Shown here piece after piece: positions 50,923 to 60,661 of a stretch of 64,000 nt of DNA; position 1 is the first letter of the stretch, and every line of letters begins with the position of its first letter. The stretch is from the NCBI RefSeq assembly GCF_012985465.1, contig NZ_JAAQWN010000002.1:620001-684000 (forward strand). Reading direction: 5' to 3'. The notes under the pieces were generated by a model that was not told the DNA's origin, searched no databases, and saw nothing but the letters and a program-made list of their open reading frames with translations. Source of the DNA: Pseudomonas sp. WS 5079 (GTDB taxonomy: Bacteria > Pseudomonadota > Gammaproteobacteria > Pseudomonadales > Pseudomonadaceae). Both the position numbers and the translations under genes were made by a program.

Positions 50923-50982
50923 GCTGCCTGGCGCTCGCTCGGGTAACTGCACCGATTTCTTTTAGCCTTGCGAGATACCCCC

Positions 50983-52281
50983 ATGACCCATCGTATTATT
51001 ATCGTCGGCGGCGGCGCCGGCGGCCTGGAGTTGGCTACCCGCCTGGGTAAGACTCTGGGCAAGCGCGGTACCGCCAGCATTACGCTGGTCGATACCAACC
51101 TGACCCATATCTGGAAGCCCCTGCTGCACGAGGTGGCGGCCGGCTCGCTGAACTCTTCTGAAGACGAACTCAATTATGTTGCCCAGGCAAAATGGAACCA
51201 CTTCGAGTTCCAGCTAGGGCGCATGAGCGGGCTCGATCGTGAACAGAAGAAAATCCAACTGGCCGCAACCCTTGATGAAGAAGGCCGCGAGCTGGTGCCT
51301 GCACGCGTGCTGGGGTATGACACCCTGGTGATTGCCGTCGGCAGCACCACCAATGACTTCGGCACCGAAGGCGCGGCACAGCACTGCCTGTTCCTCGATA
51401 CCCGCAAGCAGGCCGAACGTTTCCATCAGCAATTGCTCAACCACTACCTGCGCGCCCATGCCGGGCAAACCGATGTGGTGGAACAAATCAGCGTGGCAAT
51501 CGTTGGCGCTGGCGCTACCGGCGTCGAACTGGCCGCCGAACTGCACAACGCCGCCCATGAACTGGCGGCCTATGGCCTGGACCGGATCAAGCCGGAAAAC
51601 ATGCACATCACCCTGATCGAAGCCGGCCCTCGGGTATTGCCAGCCCTGCCAGAGCGGATCAGCGGGCCTGTGCATAAAACCCTGGAAAAGCTTGGCGTGA
51701 CGGTCATGACCAACTCGGCCGTGAGCGAAGTCACTGCCGACAGCCTGATTACCAGCAGCGGCCAAGTTATCCCCGCCAGCCTCAAGGTGTGGGCCGCAGG
51801 GATTCGCGCGCCAGGTTTCCTCAAGGACATCGACGGCCTGGAGACCAACCGCATCAACCAATTGCAGGTGCTGCCAACCCTGCAGACCACCCGTGACGAG
51901 AATATCTTCGCCTTCGGTGACTGCGCCGCCTGCCCGCAGCCAGGCACCGACCGCAACGTTCCACCACGGGCCCAAGCAGCCCACCAGCAGGCGTCACTGC
52001 TGGCCAAGTCCCTGAAATTGCGCATCGAAGGCAAGACACTGTCCAGCTACAAGTACACCGACTATGGCTCCCTGATCTCGCTGTCGCGTTTTTCGGCTGT
52101 GGGTAACTTGATGGGCAACCTGACCGGCAGTGTGATGCTCGAAGGCTGGCTAGCGCGGATGTTTTATGTGTCGCTGTACCGCATGCACCAGATGGCGTTG
52201 TACGGGTTCTTCCGCACGATGATGTTGATGCTGGGCAGCAAGATTGGCCGAGGCACCGAGCCGCGGCTCAAGCTCCACTAA
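50983..52281 (+). CDS. ndh: Type II NADH:quinone oxidoreductase
   Basis: This 432-residue FAD enzyme oxidises NADH and reduces quinone without proton pumping. The N-terminal FAD motif is IIIVGGGAGGLELA. The NADH-binding motif is VAIVGAGATGVELAAEL, and the second FAD contact is NIFAFGDCAACP. The amphipathic C-terminus (SLYRMHQMALYGFFRTMMLM) attaches it to the membrane. The start at MTHRI gives the normal length. Confidence 0.96.
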   Translation: MTHRIIIVGGGAGGLELATRLGKTLGKRGTASITLVDTNLTHIWKPLLHEVAAGSLNSSEDELNYVAQAKWNHFEFQLGRMSGLDREQKKIQLAATLDEEGRELVPARVLGYDTLVIAVGSTTNDFGTEGAAQHCLFLDTRKQAERFHQQLLNHYLRAHAGQTDVVEQISVAIVGAGATGVELAAELHNAAHELAAYGLDRIKPENMHITLIEAGPRVLPALPERISGPVHKTLEKLGVTVMTNSAVSEVTADSLITSSGQVIPASLKVWAAGIRAPGFLKDIDGLETNRINQLQVLPTLQTTRDENIFAFGDCAACPQPGTDRNVPPRAQAAHQQASLLAKSLKLRIEGKTLSSYKYTDYGSLISLSRFSAVGNLMGNLTGSVMLEGWLARMFYVSLYRMHQMALYGFFRTMMLMLGSKIGRGTEPRLKLH

Positions 52282-52308
52282 CAACACGGCCCAGTGTGGG
52301 ACTGCTCA

Positions 52309-52340
52309 ATGTGGGAGGGGGCTTGCCTCTTCCCACATTT
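52309..52340. repeat. Small inverted repeat after ndh
   Basis: AATGTGGGA at 52309-52317 is inverted as TCCCACATT at 52332-52340 around a GGGCTTGCC core. This is a REP-like remnant. Confidence 0.55.
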
Positions 52341-52370
52341 GATCGAGGTAACTTCAGCTTTTGCACAGGC

Positions 52371-52407
52371 AAAAAAAATCCCCGTATCTTTCGATACGAG
52401 GATTTTT
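52371..52407. terminator. Bidirectional terminator between ndh and the tRNA cluster
   Basis: AAATCCCCGTATC and GATACGAGGATTT form a long stem with a TTTC loop. A runs on the left and T runs on the right serve both directions. It ends ndh from one side and the tRNA transcript from the other. Confidence 0.85.
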
Positions 52408-52411
52408 AATA

Positions 52412-52488
52412 TGGTCGGGGTAAGGGGATTCGAACTCCTGACATCCTGCTCCCAAAGCAGGCGCGCTACCGGACTGCGCTATACCCCG
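52412..52488 (-). tRNA. tRNA-Pro(TGG), distal copy
   Basis: This is 77 bases with CCA encoded. The anticodon loop TTTGGGA gives TGG. It is identical to the copy at 52666-52742. It lies beyond an internal terminator of the cluster. Confidence 0.96.
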
Positions 52489-52490
52489 GT

Positions 52491-52520
52491 AAAAAAAAGG
52501 CGACCTTTTCAAGTCGCCTT
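52491..52520 (-). terminator. Internal terminator of the tRNA cluster
   Basis: On the minus strand AAGGCGACTTGAAAAGGTCGCC is followed by eight T. It stands between tRNA-Lys and the distal tRNA-Pro, so the distal gene is read only by read-through or from its own promoter. Confidence 0.85.
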
Positions 52521-52584
52521 CTTCGATCAGGACTTTTGGCCTCTGATCTTAAGATTCGATTCCAGCGTTAACTGGTCTCAAAAA

Positions 52585-52660
52585 TGGTGGGTCGTGTGGG
52601 ATTCGAACCTACGACCAATTGGTTAAAAGCCAACTGCTCTACCAACTGAGCTAACGACCC
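52585..52660 (-). tRNA. tRNA-Lys(TTT)
   Basis: This is 76 bases with CCA encoded. The anticodon loop CTTTTAA gives TTT. It has standard D and T arms and is third in the cluster. Confidence 0.96.
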
Positions 52661-52665
52661 AAAAA

Positions 52666-52742
52666 TGGTCGGGGTAAGGGGATTCGAACTCCTGACATCC
52701 TGCTCCCAAAGCAGGCGCGCTACCGGACTGCGCTATACCCCG
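52666..52742 (-). tRNA. tRNA-Pro(TGG), proximal copy
   Basis: This is 77 bases with CCA encoded, identical to 52412-52488, suggesting a recent tandem duplication or gene conversion. Confidence 0.96.
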
Positions 52743-52751
52743 GTTTGAAAT

Positions 52752-52827
52752 TGGCTCCGTGACCAGGACTCGAACCTGGGACCCAATGATTAACAGTCAT
52801 TTGCTCTACCGACTGAGCTATCACGGA
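52752..52827 (-). tRNA. tRNA-Asn(GTT)
   Basis: This is 76 bases with CCA encoded. The anticodon loop CTGTTAA gives GTT. It is first gene after the cluster promoter. Confidence 0.96.
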
Positions 52828-52914
52828 ACTACATATTTCAAAGTACTACGATACTGCTTACTACCTTCTCTTCAACCCGTCCGTATCGCTACGTTCGTGT
52901 GTCTGAGGCGCGCT

Positions 52915-52942
52915 ATTCTACAATCTTAAAAACCCCTGTCAA
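52915..52942 (-). promoter_or_regulatory. Sigma-70 promoter of the tRNA cluster
   Basis: TTGACA (52937-52942), a 16-base spacer and TAGAAT (52915-52920) are followed by the GC-rich discriminator AGCGCGCC, typical of stable-RNA promoters under stringent control. The stretch from here to 53075 shows nothing else. Confidence 0.88.
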
Positions 52943-53074
52943 CCCTTTAAATTGCTTTTAAGACAATGATTTGCGCTTCTTTCTGATTTCTCCTTGGGGA
53001 GAAGAAACCCGTGGGCTGACGTTGCTGCGGGGCGCACTTTACAAGCCTTTGCCTTACAGTTCAACGCCCTATCG

Positions 53075-53102
53075 AAAAAAAAGGCCCCGCAATGCGGGGC
53101 CT
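53075..53102 (-). terminator. clpB terminator
   Basis: GGCCCCGC and GCGGGGCC flank a short loop, followed by eight T on the minus strand, 26 bases after the clpB stop. Confidence 0.92.
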
Positions 53103-53127
53103 CTGCTTATAACCACCAGTTGCAGGC

Positions 53128-55692
53128 TTAGTGGAAGACGATTTCGTCGTTTTCCACGGTGGCCTTGACGCTGGTCCCCGGCATAAAGCTGCCCGAGAGG
53201 ATCAGTTGCGCCAGCGGGTTCTCGATCCAGCGCTGGATCGCACGTTTCAAAGGTCGTGCGCCATACACCGGGTCGTAGCCAACCGCGATCAACTTGTCCA
53301 AGGCCTCGCTGCTCAGTTCCAGCATCAGCTCGCGCTCTGCCAGACGGCTGCGCAGGCGACCCAGTTGGATCTCGGTAATGCCAGCGATCTGATCCCGCGC
53401 CAAAGGCTCGAAGATCACCACTTCGTCGACCCGGTTGATAAATTCCGGGCGGAAGTGGCTGGTCAGCGCGTCCATTACCGCAGCACGCTGGCCTTCACGA
53501 TCCCCGACCATCTCCTGGATCTGTACCGAGCCCAGGTTGGAGGTCATCACGATCACCGTATTACGGAAGTCCACGGTACGCCCGTGGCTGTCTGTCAGCC
53601 GGCCATCTTCCAGCACTTGCAGCAACACGTTGAACACATCCGGGTGGGCCTTCTCGACCTCATCCAGAAGGATCACCGAGTAAGGCTTGCGCCGTACCGC
53701 TTCGGTCAGATAGCCGCCTTCCTCGTAGCCCACATAGCCTGGTGGCGCTCCGATCAAACGAGCCACGGAGTGTTTCTCCATGAACTCGGACATATCAATA
53801 CGCACCATCGCCTCTTCAGTATCAAAGAGGAACTCGGCCAGGGCCTTGCACAGCTCGGTCTTGCCCACACCGGTCGGGCCGAGGAACATGAACGAGCCAC
53901 TCGGGCGATTCGGGTCGGACAAACCGGCCCGTGAACGCCGCACCGCATTGGACACTGCCACCACGGCCTCTTCCTGGCCGATCACGCGTTGGTGCAACAG
54001 GCTTTCCATACGCAACAGTTTGTCACGCTCGCCTTCCAGCATCTTTGACACCGGAATGCCGGTCCACTTGGACACAACCTCGGCAATTTCTTCCTCGGTC
54101 ACCTTGCTGCGCAGCAACTGGTTTTCGCTGTGGCCATGCTGGTCGACCATTTGCAGGCTGCGTTCCAAATCCGGGATCACCCCGTACTGCAACTCGGCCA
54201 TGCGGTTCAGGTCGCCTTTACGGCGGGCAGCTTCCAGTTCCTGGCGCGACTGCTCTATTTTTTGCTGGATCTGTGCGGAACCCTGTACTTCGGCTTTTTC
54301 CGAGGTCCAGATTTCTTCCAGGTCCGAATACTCACGCTCCAGGCGGACGATTTCTTCCTGGAGTTTTTCCAGGCGTTTCTTCGCCGCGTCATCGTCCTCT
54401 TTTTTCAGCGCCTGGGATTCCACTTTCAGTTGAATCAGGCGGCGCTCCAGGCGGTCCAGCACCTCAGGCTTGGAGTCGATCTCCATGCGAATCCGGCTGG
54501 CCGCTTCGTCGATCAAGTCAATGGCCTTGTCCGGCAGCTGACGATCAGTGATATAGCGATGGCTCAACTTGGCCGCCGCGATGATCGCGCCGTCAGTGAT
54601 TGCCACGCGGTGGTGGACCTCATAACGCTCTTTCAGGCCACGCAGGATCGCGATGGTGTCTTCTTCGCTCGGTTCTTCCACCAGGACTTTCTGGAAGCGA
54701 CGCTCAAGGGCCGCGTCCTTTTCAATGTACTGGCGGTACTCGTTGAGCGTGGTCGCACCCACGCAATGCAACTCACCCCGGGCCAGCGCTGGCTTGAGCA
54801 TGTTGCCTGCATCCATCGAGCCTTCGCCTTTACCTGCGCCGACCATGGTGTGCAGTTCGTCGATAAACAGAATGATCTGCCCTTCCTGCTTCGACAGCTC
54901 ATTAAGCAGGGATTTGAGGCGTTCTTCGAACTCGCCACGGAACTTGGCACCGGCGATCAACGCCCCCATGTCCAGGGACAGCAAGCGCTTGCCCTTGAGG
55001 CCGTCCGGCACCTCACCATTAATGATGCGCTGGGCCAGGCCTTCGGCGATGGCAGTTTTACCCACCCCAGGTTCACCGATCAGCACCGGGTTGTTCTTGG
55101 TACGACGCTGCAGGACCTGGATGGTGCGACGAATCTCGTCATCACGCCCGATCACCGGATCCAGCTTGCCGTCTTCGGCGCGCTTGGTCAGGTCGACGGT
55201 GTATTTGTCCAGGGCCTGGCGTGACTCCTCATGATTGGGGTCATTCACCGCCTCGCCGCCGCGCAGGTTGTTGATGGCATTTTCCAGGGCCTTTTTGCTC
55301 ACGCCCTGGCCCAGCAACAACTTGCCGAGCTTGCTGTTGTCATCCATGGCGGCGAGCAACACCAGTTCGCTGGAGATGAACTGGTCACCCTTCTGCTGGG
55401 CCAGGCGATCTGCCTGGTTGAGCAGGCGCGCCAAATCCTGGGACATATTCACGTCGCCCGTCGGATTCTGGATTTTCGGCAGTTGGTCGAGCTCTTTGCT
55501 CAACTCTTTGCGCAGGCTGTTGACGTCGAAGCCCACCTGCATCAACAGGGGCTTGATAGAACCACCCTGCTGTTCGAGGAGTGCCTGCATCAAGTGCGCG
55601 GGCTCGATGGCCGGATGGTCGAGGCCAACCGCCAGGGATTGGGAATCCGATAACGCCAATTGTAATTTGCTGGTTAAACGATCAATACGCAT
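53128..55692 (-). CDS. clpB: ClpB disaggregase (Hsp104 family)
   Basis: This 854-residue AAA+ ATPase rescues aggregated proteins together with DnaK/DnaJ/GrpE. The N-domain ([20 protein letters not shown]) precedes the first nucleotide domain with Walker A GEPGVGKT. The long coiled-coil middle domain lies at about 410-520 ([19 protein letters not shown]). The second nucleotide domain has GPTGVGKT and [17 protein letters not shown] consensus sigma-32 promoter lies upstream. Confidence 0.97.
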   Translation of the reverse strand: MRIDRLTSKLQLALSDSQSLAVGLDHPAIEPAHLMQALLEQQGGSIKPLLMQVGFDVNSLRKELSKELDQLPKIQNPTGDVNMSQDLARLLNQADRLAQQKGDQFISSELVLLAAMDDNSKLGKLLLGQGVSKKALENAINNLRGGEAVNDPNHEESRQALDKYTVDLTKRAEDGKLDPVIGRDDEIRRTIQVLQRRTKNNPVLIGEPGVGKTAIAEGLAQRIINGEVPDGLKGKRLLSLDMGALIAGAKFRGEFEERLKSLLNELSKQEGQIILFIDELHTMVGAGKGEGSMDAGNMLKPALARGELHCVGATTLNEYRQYIEKDAALERRFQKVLVEEPSEEDTIAILRGLKERYEVHHRVAITDGAIIAAAKLSHRYITDRQLPDKAIDLIDEAASRIRMEIDSKPEVLDRLERRLIQLKVESQALKKEDDDAAKKRLEKLQEEIVRLEREYSDLEEIWTSEKAEVQGSAQIQQKIEQSRQELEAARRKGDLNRMAELQYGVIPDLERSLQMVDQHGHSENQLLRSKVTEEEIAEVVSKWTGIPVSKMLEGERDKLLRMESLLHQRVIGQEEAVVAVSNAVRRSRAGLSDPNRPSGSFMFLGPTGVGKTELCKALAEFLFDTEEAMVRIDMSEFMEKHSVARLIGAPPGYVGYEEGGYLTEAVRRKPYSVILLDEVEKAHPDVFNVLLQVLEDGRLTDSHGRTVDFRNTVIVMTSNLGSVQIQEMVGDREGQRAAVMDALTSHFRPEFINRVDEVVIFEPLARDQIAGITEIQLGRLRSRLAERELMLELSSEALDKLIAVGYDPVYGARPLKRAIQRWIENPLAQLILSGSFMPGTSVKATVENDEIVFH

Positions 55693-55731
55693 TAGTCACC
55701 TTCCTTTTGAGCAGGCCGGAGCTATGTGCGA

Positions 55732-55749
55732 GCGAGCTTGCCCGCGATT
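55732..55749. repeat. Single REP half in the clpB leader
   Basis: GAGCGAGCTTGCCCGCGAT is one arm of the REP repeat also seen at 1555. It lies within the probable 5' untranslated leader of clpB, 40 bases before the ATG. Confidence 0.6.
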
Positions 55750-55788
55750 AACGCATCCTGAATGAAGAAACCTGCCAGATACCCCTAT

Positions 55789-55816
55789 AGATGGGGTGGA
55801 TTCTGGAAGATTCAAG
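55789..55816 (-). promoter_or_regulatory. Sigma-32 heat-shock promoter of clpB
   Basis: CTTGAAT (55810-55816), a 13-base spacer and CCCCATCT (55789-55796) match the RpoH consensus almost perfectly. The expected start is near 55780, giving a leader of about 90 bases. Confidence 0.92.
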
Positions 55817-55846
55817 CCGGCACTGCTTGATATGGATCAGCAGAGT

Positions 55847-56572
55847 CTAGCGTTCGAGCCAGATCAGGGAGGCAAATCGACCGGTGCGCGGGCTGCGCCG
55901 GTAAGAAAAGAAGCGCGGATCGGTCACGGTGCACAAGCCGCCACCATAGACGGCGGTGATTCCACGCGCAGCCAGGCGCAGGCGCGCCAACTGGTAGATG
56001 TCGGCCAGGAACTTGCCGGGGTTGTGGCTGGGAACGAAGGCCTGCGCGGTTTGCGGGTGTTGCTGCATAAACGCTTCACGCACTTCCGGGCCGACTTCAA
56101 AGGCCTTGGGGCCAATCGCCGGGCCCAACCACACCAGTACGTCGGCCGGCACAGCCCCCAGGCTGTCGGCGGCAGCTTCCAGTACACCCGCCGCCAGGCC
56201 ACGCCAGCCGGCATGGGCCGCAGCAACCCGGGTACCGGCCTTGTTGCAAAACAGGGCCGGCAGGCAATCGGCGGTCATCGCCGTGCAGGCGACGCCCGGC
56301 GTCTCGGTCCAACTGCCATCAGCCTCGGCAATCTGTCCCGGGTCGGCGTTAACCACGACCACGCCATGCACCTGGCGCAGCCAGGCGGGCTGGATATCGA
56401 ACGCGGCAGTGAGGCGACGACGATTTTCAAGCACAGCTGCAGGGCTGTCCTCGACGTGATCACCTAGGTTGAGGCTGTCGAACGGCGCCAGACTGACGCC
56501 GCCCGCACGGGTGGTGACGCAGGCTTTCACCCCGGCCGGCGCAGGCCAGTCAGGAATCAGCCAGTCATTCAT
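55847..56572 (-). CDS. pgeF: Multicopper-oxidase-like/purine nucleoside phosphorylase PgeF (YfiH)
   Basis: This 241-residue protein of the laccase-domain (Cu-oxidase_4) family has metal-site motifs CTAMTADCLPALF, VAAAHAGWRGLAAGV and WLGPAIGPKAFEVG. In E. coli YfiH/PgeF removes a wrongly attached D-amino acid precursor during peptidoglycan synthesis, and related proteins act on nucleosides. It overlaps rluD by four bases, as in most gamma-proteobacteria. Confidence 0.93.
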   Translation of the reverse strand: MNDWLIPDWPAPAGVKACVTTRAGGVSLAPFDSLNLGDHVEDSPAAVLENRRRLTAAFDIQPAWLRQVHGVVVVNADPGQIAEADGSWTETPGVACTAMTADCLPALFCNKAGTRVAAAHAGWRGLAAGVLEAAADSLGAVPADVLVWLGPAIGPKAFEVGPEVREAFMQQHPQTAQAFVPSHNPGKFLADIYQLARLRLAARGITAVYGGGLCTVTDPRFFSYRRSPRTGRFASLIWLER

Positions 56573-57531
56573 CCGACAAAGGCCTCGCGGTCCTGCTTGA
56601 GCAACGACAGCAACCAGACAAAGTCGTCGGGCAGTGGCGATTCCCAGCTCATCCGCTCACCGCTCGTCGGATGATCCAGTTCCAGGAAGCGTGCATGCAG
56701 CGCCTGGCGCGGGAACGACTTCAATGACTCAACCATGGTCACGCTGGCGGCCGGCGGAATACGGAAGCGACCACCGTAGGCCGGATCGCCGACCAACGGG
56801 AAGTTGATATGCGCCATATGTACCCGGATCTGGTGGGTACGGCCGGTTTCCAGCTTGACCCGCACATGGGTGTGGGAACGGAAGCGCTCCAGCACGCGAT
56901 AGTGGCTGACGGCCTGCTTGCCGCCCTCCATCACCGCCATGCGCTGGCGCTGCTGGCCGTGACGACCGATAGGCGCGTTGATCTTGCCACCGGCCACGAC
57001 CACACCAATCACGATGCACTCATAGATGCGGCTGACACTACGACTCTGCAATTGTGTGACCAACTGCGTCTGCGCCTGGATGGTCTTGGCCACTACCATC
57101 AGACCGGTAGTGTCCTTGTCCAGGCGGTGGACGATGCCGCAGCGCGGGACATTGATGATGTCCGGCACATGGTGCAACAAGGCATTGAGCAAGGTGCCAT
57201 CAGCGTGCCCGGCCGCCGGGTGAACCACCAGGCCTGCGGGTTTGTTGATCACGAGGATGTCGTCGTCTTCATAGACGATATCCAGCTCGATGTCCTGGGC
57301 GATCCATTCTCCCTGGGCTTCCTGCTCGGCAGTCAGCTCAAGAACCGAACCGCCATGAACTATGTCTCGCGGGCGGATAACCGCTCCATCCACAGTCAGG
57401 CGGCCGTCTTTGATCCAGGCGGAAAGGCGCGAGCGCGAGTGCTCAGCGAATAGTTGTGCGGCGACTTGATCGAGGCGTTGGCCGCCCAATTCGGACGGCA
57501 CCTCTGCGCGAAGTTCAATTTTATCGGACAT
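56569..57531 (-). CDS. rluD: 23S rRNA pseudouridine synthase RluD
   Basis: This 320-residue enzyme has an N-terminal S4 RNA-binding domain (about 18-75, GGQRLDQVAAQLFAEHSRSR). The catalytic domain contains the active-site motif HRLDKDTTG with Asp138. It makes pseudouridines in helix 69 of 23S rRNA. It is divergent from bamD and followed by pgeF. Confidence 0.95.
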   Translation of the reverse strand: MSDKIELRAEVPSELGGQRLDQVAAQLFAEHSRSRLSAWIKDGRLTVDGAVIRPRDIVHGGSVLELTAEQEAQGEWIAQDIELDIVYEDDDILVINKPAGLVVHPAAGHADGTLLNALLHHVPDIINVPRCGIVHRLDKDTTGLMVVAKTIQAQTQLVTQLQSRSVSRIYECIVIGVVVAGGKINAPIGRHGQQRQRMAVMEGGKQAVSHYRVLERFRSHTHVRVKLETGRTHQIRVHMAHINFPLVGDPAYGGRFRIPPAASVTMVESLKSFPRQALHARFLELDHPTSGERMSWESPLPDDFVWLLSLLKQDREAFVG

Positions 57532-57680
57532 GCTCAGACTAGGCGTGGCACAGCCTTTGGTTTCGGCTGCGCGCTTGTGGTTAAATACGGCGTCTTTTGC
57601 CCCGAGGCTTTCATCGGGGCGCTCATCATAACAGGACGGCCCCGCCCAAGACAGCGGCCGTCATAGGGACGCAAGCCGCC

Positions 57681-58706
57681 ATGCAAGTGAAACACCTGCT
57701 GCTGATCGCCATCCTCGCCATGACTGCTGCTTGCTCGTCAACAAAGGACGTCGTCGACGAAAACCTCAGTGAAGTCGAGCTGTACCAGCAGGCTCAGGCC
57801 GACCTGGACAACAATAGCTACACAAGCGCCACGGCCAAGCTCAAGGCCTTGGAGTCGCGCTATCCGTTTGGCCGCTATGCCGACCAGGCCCAGCTCGAAC
57901 TGATCTATGCGAACTACAAGAACGCCGAGCCGGAAGCTGCCAAGTCCGCTGCCGAGCGTTTTATCCGCCTGCACCCGCAGCATCCGAACGTGGACTACGC
58001 CTACTACCTCAAGGGCCTGACCTCGTTTGACCAGGACGTTGGCCTGCTGGCGCGCTTTCTGCCGCTGGACATGACCAAGCGTGACCCAGGTGCTGCGCGC
58101 GACTCCTATAACGAGTTCGCCCAACTGACCAGCCGCTTCCCCAACAGCCGCTACGCGCCGGACGCCAAGCAGCGCATGATCTACCTGCGCAACCTGCTGG
58201 CTTCCTACGAAATCCACGTAGCCCACTACTACCTGACGCGCCAGGCTTATGTTGCTGCCGCCAACCGTGGTCGCTATGTAGTGGAAAACTTCCAGGAAAC
58301 CCCTTCCGTGGGTGATGGCCTGGCAGTGATGACCGAGGCTTACCAGCGCCTGCACCTCGACACCCTGGCGGCTACCAGCCTGGAAACCCTGAAACTCAAC
58401 TACCCGGACCACCCTAGCCTGCAAGACGGCCAGTTTGTGCCGCAGGTTGCCGAAGCGGACAACCGCTCGTGGTTGAGCAAGTACACCCTGGGCCTGATCG
58501 AGTCCCGTCCACCGTTGCCGCCGGGCGAAACCCGCGCCAACCAGGACATCCTCAAGCAATACCAGGACGCCAAGGACGCCATTCCGTCCGAGCTCAAGCC
58601 GCACGACGAGAACGGCGACGTGATCGAGGAAGAAGCACCAGAGGCCCTGGGCAACAACCAGGATCGCTCGTGGTTCAGCTACATGACGTTCGGTGTCTTT
58701 GACTGA
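57681..58706 (+). CDS. bamD: BamD outer-membrane assembly lipoprotein
   Basis: This 341-residue lipoprotein has a signal peptide ending in the lipobox TAAC (Cys18) and about five TPR repeats (for example [20 protein letters not shown] and [19 protein letters not shown]). It is an essential part of the BAM complex that inserts beta-barrel proteins. The C-terminal extension (about 280-341) is acidic and typical of Pseudomonas. It is divergent from rluD. The start is at [10 protein letters not shown]. Confidence 0.95.
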   Translation: MQVKHLLLIAILAMTAACSSTKDVVDENLSEVELYQQAQADLDNNSYTSATAKLKALESRYPFGRYADQAQLELIYANYKNAEPEAAKSAAERFIRLHPQHPNVDYAYYLKGLTSFDQDVGLLARFLPLDMTKRDPGAARDSYNEFAQLTSRFPNSRYAPDAKQRMIYLRNLLASYEIHVAHYYLTRQAYVAAANRGRYVVENFQETPSVGDGLAVMTEAYQRLHLDTLAATSLETLKLNYPDHPSLQDGQFVPQVAEADNRSWLSKYTLGLIESRPPLPPGETRANQDILKQYQDAKDAIPSELKPHDENGDVIEEEAPEALGNNQDRSWFSYMTFGVFD

Positions 58707-58727
58707 ACCCGTCTTAGCAGCGCAAGA

Positions 58728-58753
58728 AGGAGCCCCTCGGGGCTCCTTTTTTT
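58728..58753 (+). terminator. bamD terminator
   Basis: AGGAGCCCC TC GGGGCTCCT is followed by seven T, 22 bases after the bamD stop. Confidence 0.95.
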
Positions 58754-58832
58754 ATGGCGCGACTTTATTACCCTGTGCGCCGCTAACATCCTTGGCTAAA
58801 CTGCCGGATTCCCTGTCGAGAAGCTGCCTGCC

Positions 58833-59066
58833 ATGGTTCGTTTACTGTTCTGGATTGCCCTGATTGCTGCTGCGGTATGGTTCTGGCGCAAATTCAAGCG
58901 CCCCGCTTCGACCCAGCAACAGCCCGGCGAACAAAGTGCCGCGCCCATGGTTCGCTGTGCGCACTGCGGCGTGCATCTGCCTCAAGACCGGGCATTGAGC
59001 CAACGCCAGGACTGGTACTGCACCCAGGCGCACCTGGAGCAGGGACCGAAATCTATCGAGCGCTGA
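58833..59066 (+). CDS. Small membrane protein, PP0621-like
   Basis: This 77-residue protein has an N-terminal membrane span (MVRLLFWIALIAAAVWFWRK). A cytosolic tail carries CAHCGVHLPQ and WYCTQAH, a possible metal site. In pseudomonads this small protein normally precedes pilS-pilR; here no pilS or pilR follows and thiO comes next. Confidence 0.75.
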   Translation: MVRLLFWIALIAAAVWFWRKFKRPASTQQQPGEQSAAPMVRCAHCGVHLPQDRALSQRQDWYCTQAHLEQGPKSIER

Positions 59067-59093
59067 GTACTCTGGAACGGTAGGAGCCCCGGT

Positions 59094-60191
59094 TTATATT
59101 CGACCAGTGGGCGCATAAGGGGCCGGGTCGATCACCGGCTCATGCCCCAGCAGCAAGTCAGCAAACAACTGGCAAGACGCAGGCGCCAATACCAGCCCGT
59201 TGCGGTAATGCCCACAGTTGAGCCACAGCCCTTCAAACCCTGGCACCTTGCCGATATAGGGGATGCCCTCGGGCGAACCAGGCCGCAAACCGGCCCAATG
59301 CCCCACCACCTCGGCATCTACCAGCGCAGGAATCAGTTCCACAGCCGAGGCTTTGAGGCTGTCCAGAGCCGATTTGGTCGGTGTCTTGTCGAAGCCTTCA
59401 TGCTCCAGCGTACTGCCAATCAGGATATGTCCGTCCCGGCGGGGAATCGCATAGCGCCCCTTCGCCAGGACCATGCAGGACAGAAAGTCCGAAGCACACT
59501 TGTACAAAATCATCTGGCCCTTGACCGGCTCCACCGGCAGCGTCAGCCCTAGGCTACCCAGCAATTCACCACTCCAGGCACCGGCGGCAAGCACGACCTG
59601 ATCACCCCGCACCTTACCGTGCGCCGTATTGACCCCAACGATGCTGCCGCCCTCCTGGATAAACCCCTGTACCGCGCAATGTTCATGGAGGGTCACGCCA
59701 GGCAACGCCAACAGTGCAGCCTTGAGGGATTTGACCAGGCGTGGATTACGCACGTTGGCCACATCTGCCATATAAATAGCCTGTGCAAACCCCGGTCCCA
59801 ACACTGGAACCGCGTCACGGGCGGCCGACACATCCACCTTGCTCAACGGCCGGCCTTCCCGCTCAGCCCAGGCCAGGGCAGCGGCCTCGTCGTCGAGGTC
59901 CAGCCAATAAAGGCCGGTGGTATGAACCTCAGGATCCACGCCAGTGGCGGCAAACAGACGCTGGGCCAATTGCGGGTAAAAATCCTGGGACCAATGGGCC
60001 AGCGCCGTGACGGCCGGGCTGTAGCGCCATGGGTATAACGGCGAAACAATCCCGCCTCCGGCCCAGGAGGATTCCTGACCGACCGACGAACGGTCAAGCA
60101 CGGCAACCGCCACCCCCTGAGTTGCCAGGTTGAACGCCGTCAACAACCCGATAACACCACCACCCACAACCACGACTTGCTGCTTAGTCAT
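59094..60191 (-). CDS. thiO: Glycine oxidase/FAD-dependent amino acid oxidase
   Basis: This 365-residue flavoenzyme of the DAO family has the N-terminal FAD motif VVVVGGGVIGLLTA. SSWAGGGIVSPLYPWRY and the C-terminal GLWLNCGHYRNGLVLAPA are typical of ThiO. It oxidises glycine to the imine used to make the thiazole of thiamine. The start is at MTKQQ. In P. aeruginosa the homologous gene lies between pilR and fimT. Confidence 0.88.
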   Translation of the reverse strand: MTKQQVVVVGGGVIGLLTAFNLATQGVAVAVLDRSSVGQESSWAGGGIVSPLYPWRYSPAVTALAHWSQDFYPQLAQRLFAATGVDPEVHTTGLYWLDLDDEAAALAWAEREGRPLSKVDVSAARDAVPVLGPGFAQAIYMADVANVRNPRLVKSLKAALLALPGVTLHEHCAVQGFIQEGGSIVGVNTAHGKVRGDQVVLAAGAWSGELLGSLGLTLPVEPVKGQMILYKCASDFLSCMVLAKGRYAIPRRDGHILIGSTLEHEGFDKTPTKSALDSLKASAVELIPALVDAEVVGHWAGLRPGSPEGIPYIGKVPGFEGLWLNCGHYRNGLVLAPASCQLFADLLLGHEPVIDPAPYAPTGRI

Positions 60192-60250
60192 TGTTCGATC
60201 CAGCCCATAAAAAGAAAGGAGCGCCGCTGGCGCCCCGTCGCCCACCCGCC

Positions 60251-60649
60251 TTATCGCCCCCAGCACTCTTGACGCGTAGTGCCGGGCACTGCGCCGGGAT
60301 TGGTCCGCGCGCCCGTGCTGGTCAAACTGAACACACCACAAGGATCACCCAGCATCGCGCCGGCAAAAGGCGTCGCGATCAAGGTGAAGTCCTGCGGGTC
60401 CAGTATCACGGTGATTCTATAGCGATCATTGCCGGTACTGACGCCGCTTGCATCAATAAAAGTGCCATTTCTCACGTGATAGCGCTCAAGGTGCTGAGCT
60501 TGCTCCGTGAGCAGCCCGACGATTTCGGTGCGATAGGCCTTTTTCACCTGGGCGGTATACACCGGATAAGTCACCGCGACCAATGTGCCGATGATCGCCA
60601 GTGCAATCAGTAACTCTAACAAGGTGAATCCTTTGCAGTTGCCGCTCAT
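60251..60649 (-). CDS. Type IV minor pilin, PilE-like
   Basis: This 132-residue prepilin starts MSGNCKG/FTLLELLIALAI with Glu5, and has C-terminal cysteines (GDPCGVFSL and QECWGR). AGGTGAG lies 7 bases before ATG 60649; GTG 60661 directly after the pilX stop is less likely. It is last gene of the pilVWX operon. It follows pilX directly, without the usual pilY1 between. Confidence 0.85.
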   Translation of the reverse strand: MSGNCKGFTLLELLIALAIIGTLVAVTYPVYTAQVKKAYRTEIVGLLTEQAQHLERYHVRNGTFIDASGVSTGNDRYRITVILDPQDFTLIATPFAGAMLGDPCGVFSLTSTGARTNPGAVPGTTRQECWGR

Positions 60650-60661
60650 CGTGATGCTCAC

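Noticed and set aside
52971..53168. Plus-strand frame of 65 codons between the tRNA cluster and clpB
   Set aside because: No ribosome site, runs through the clpB terminator and into clpB antisense.
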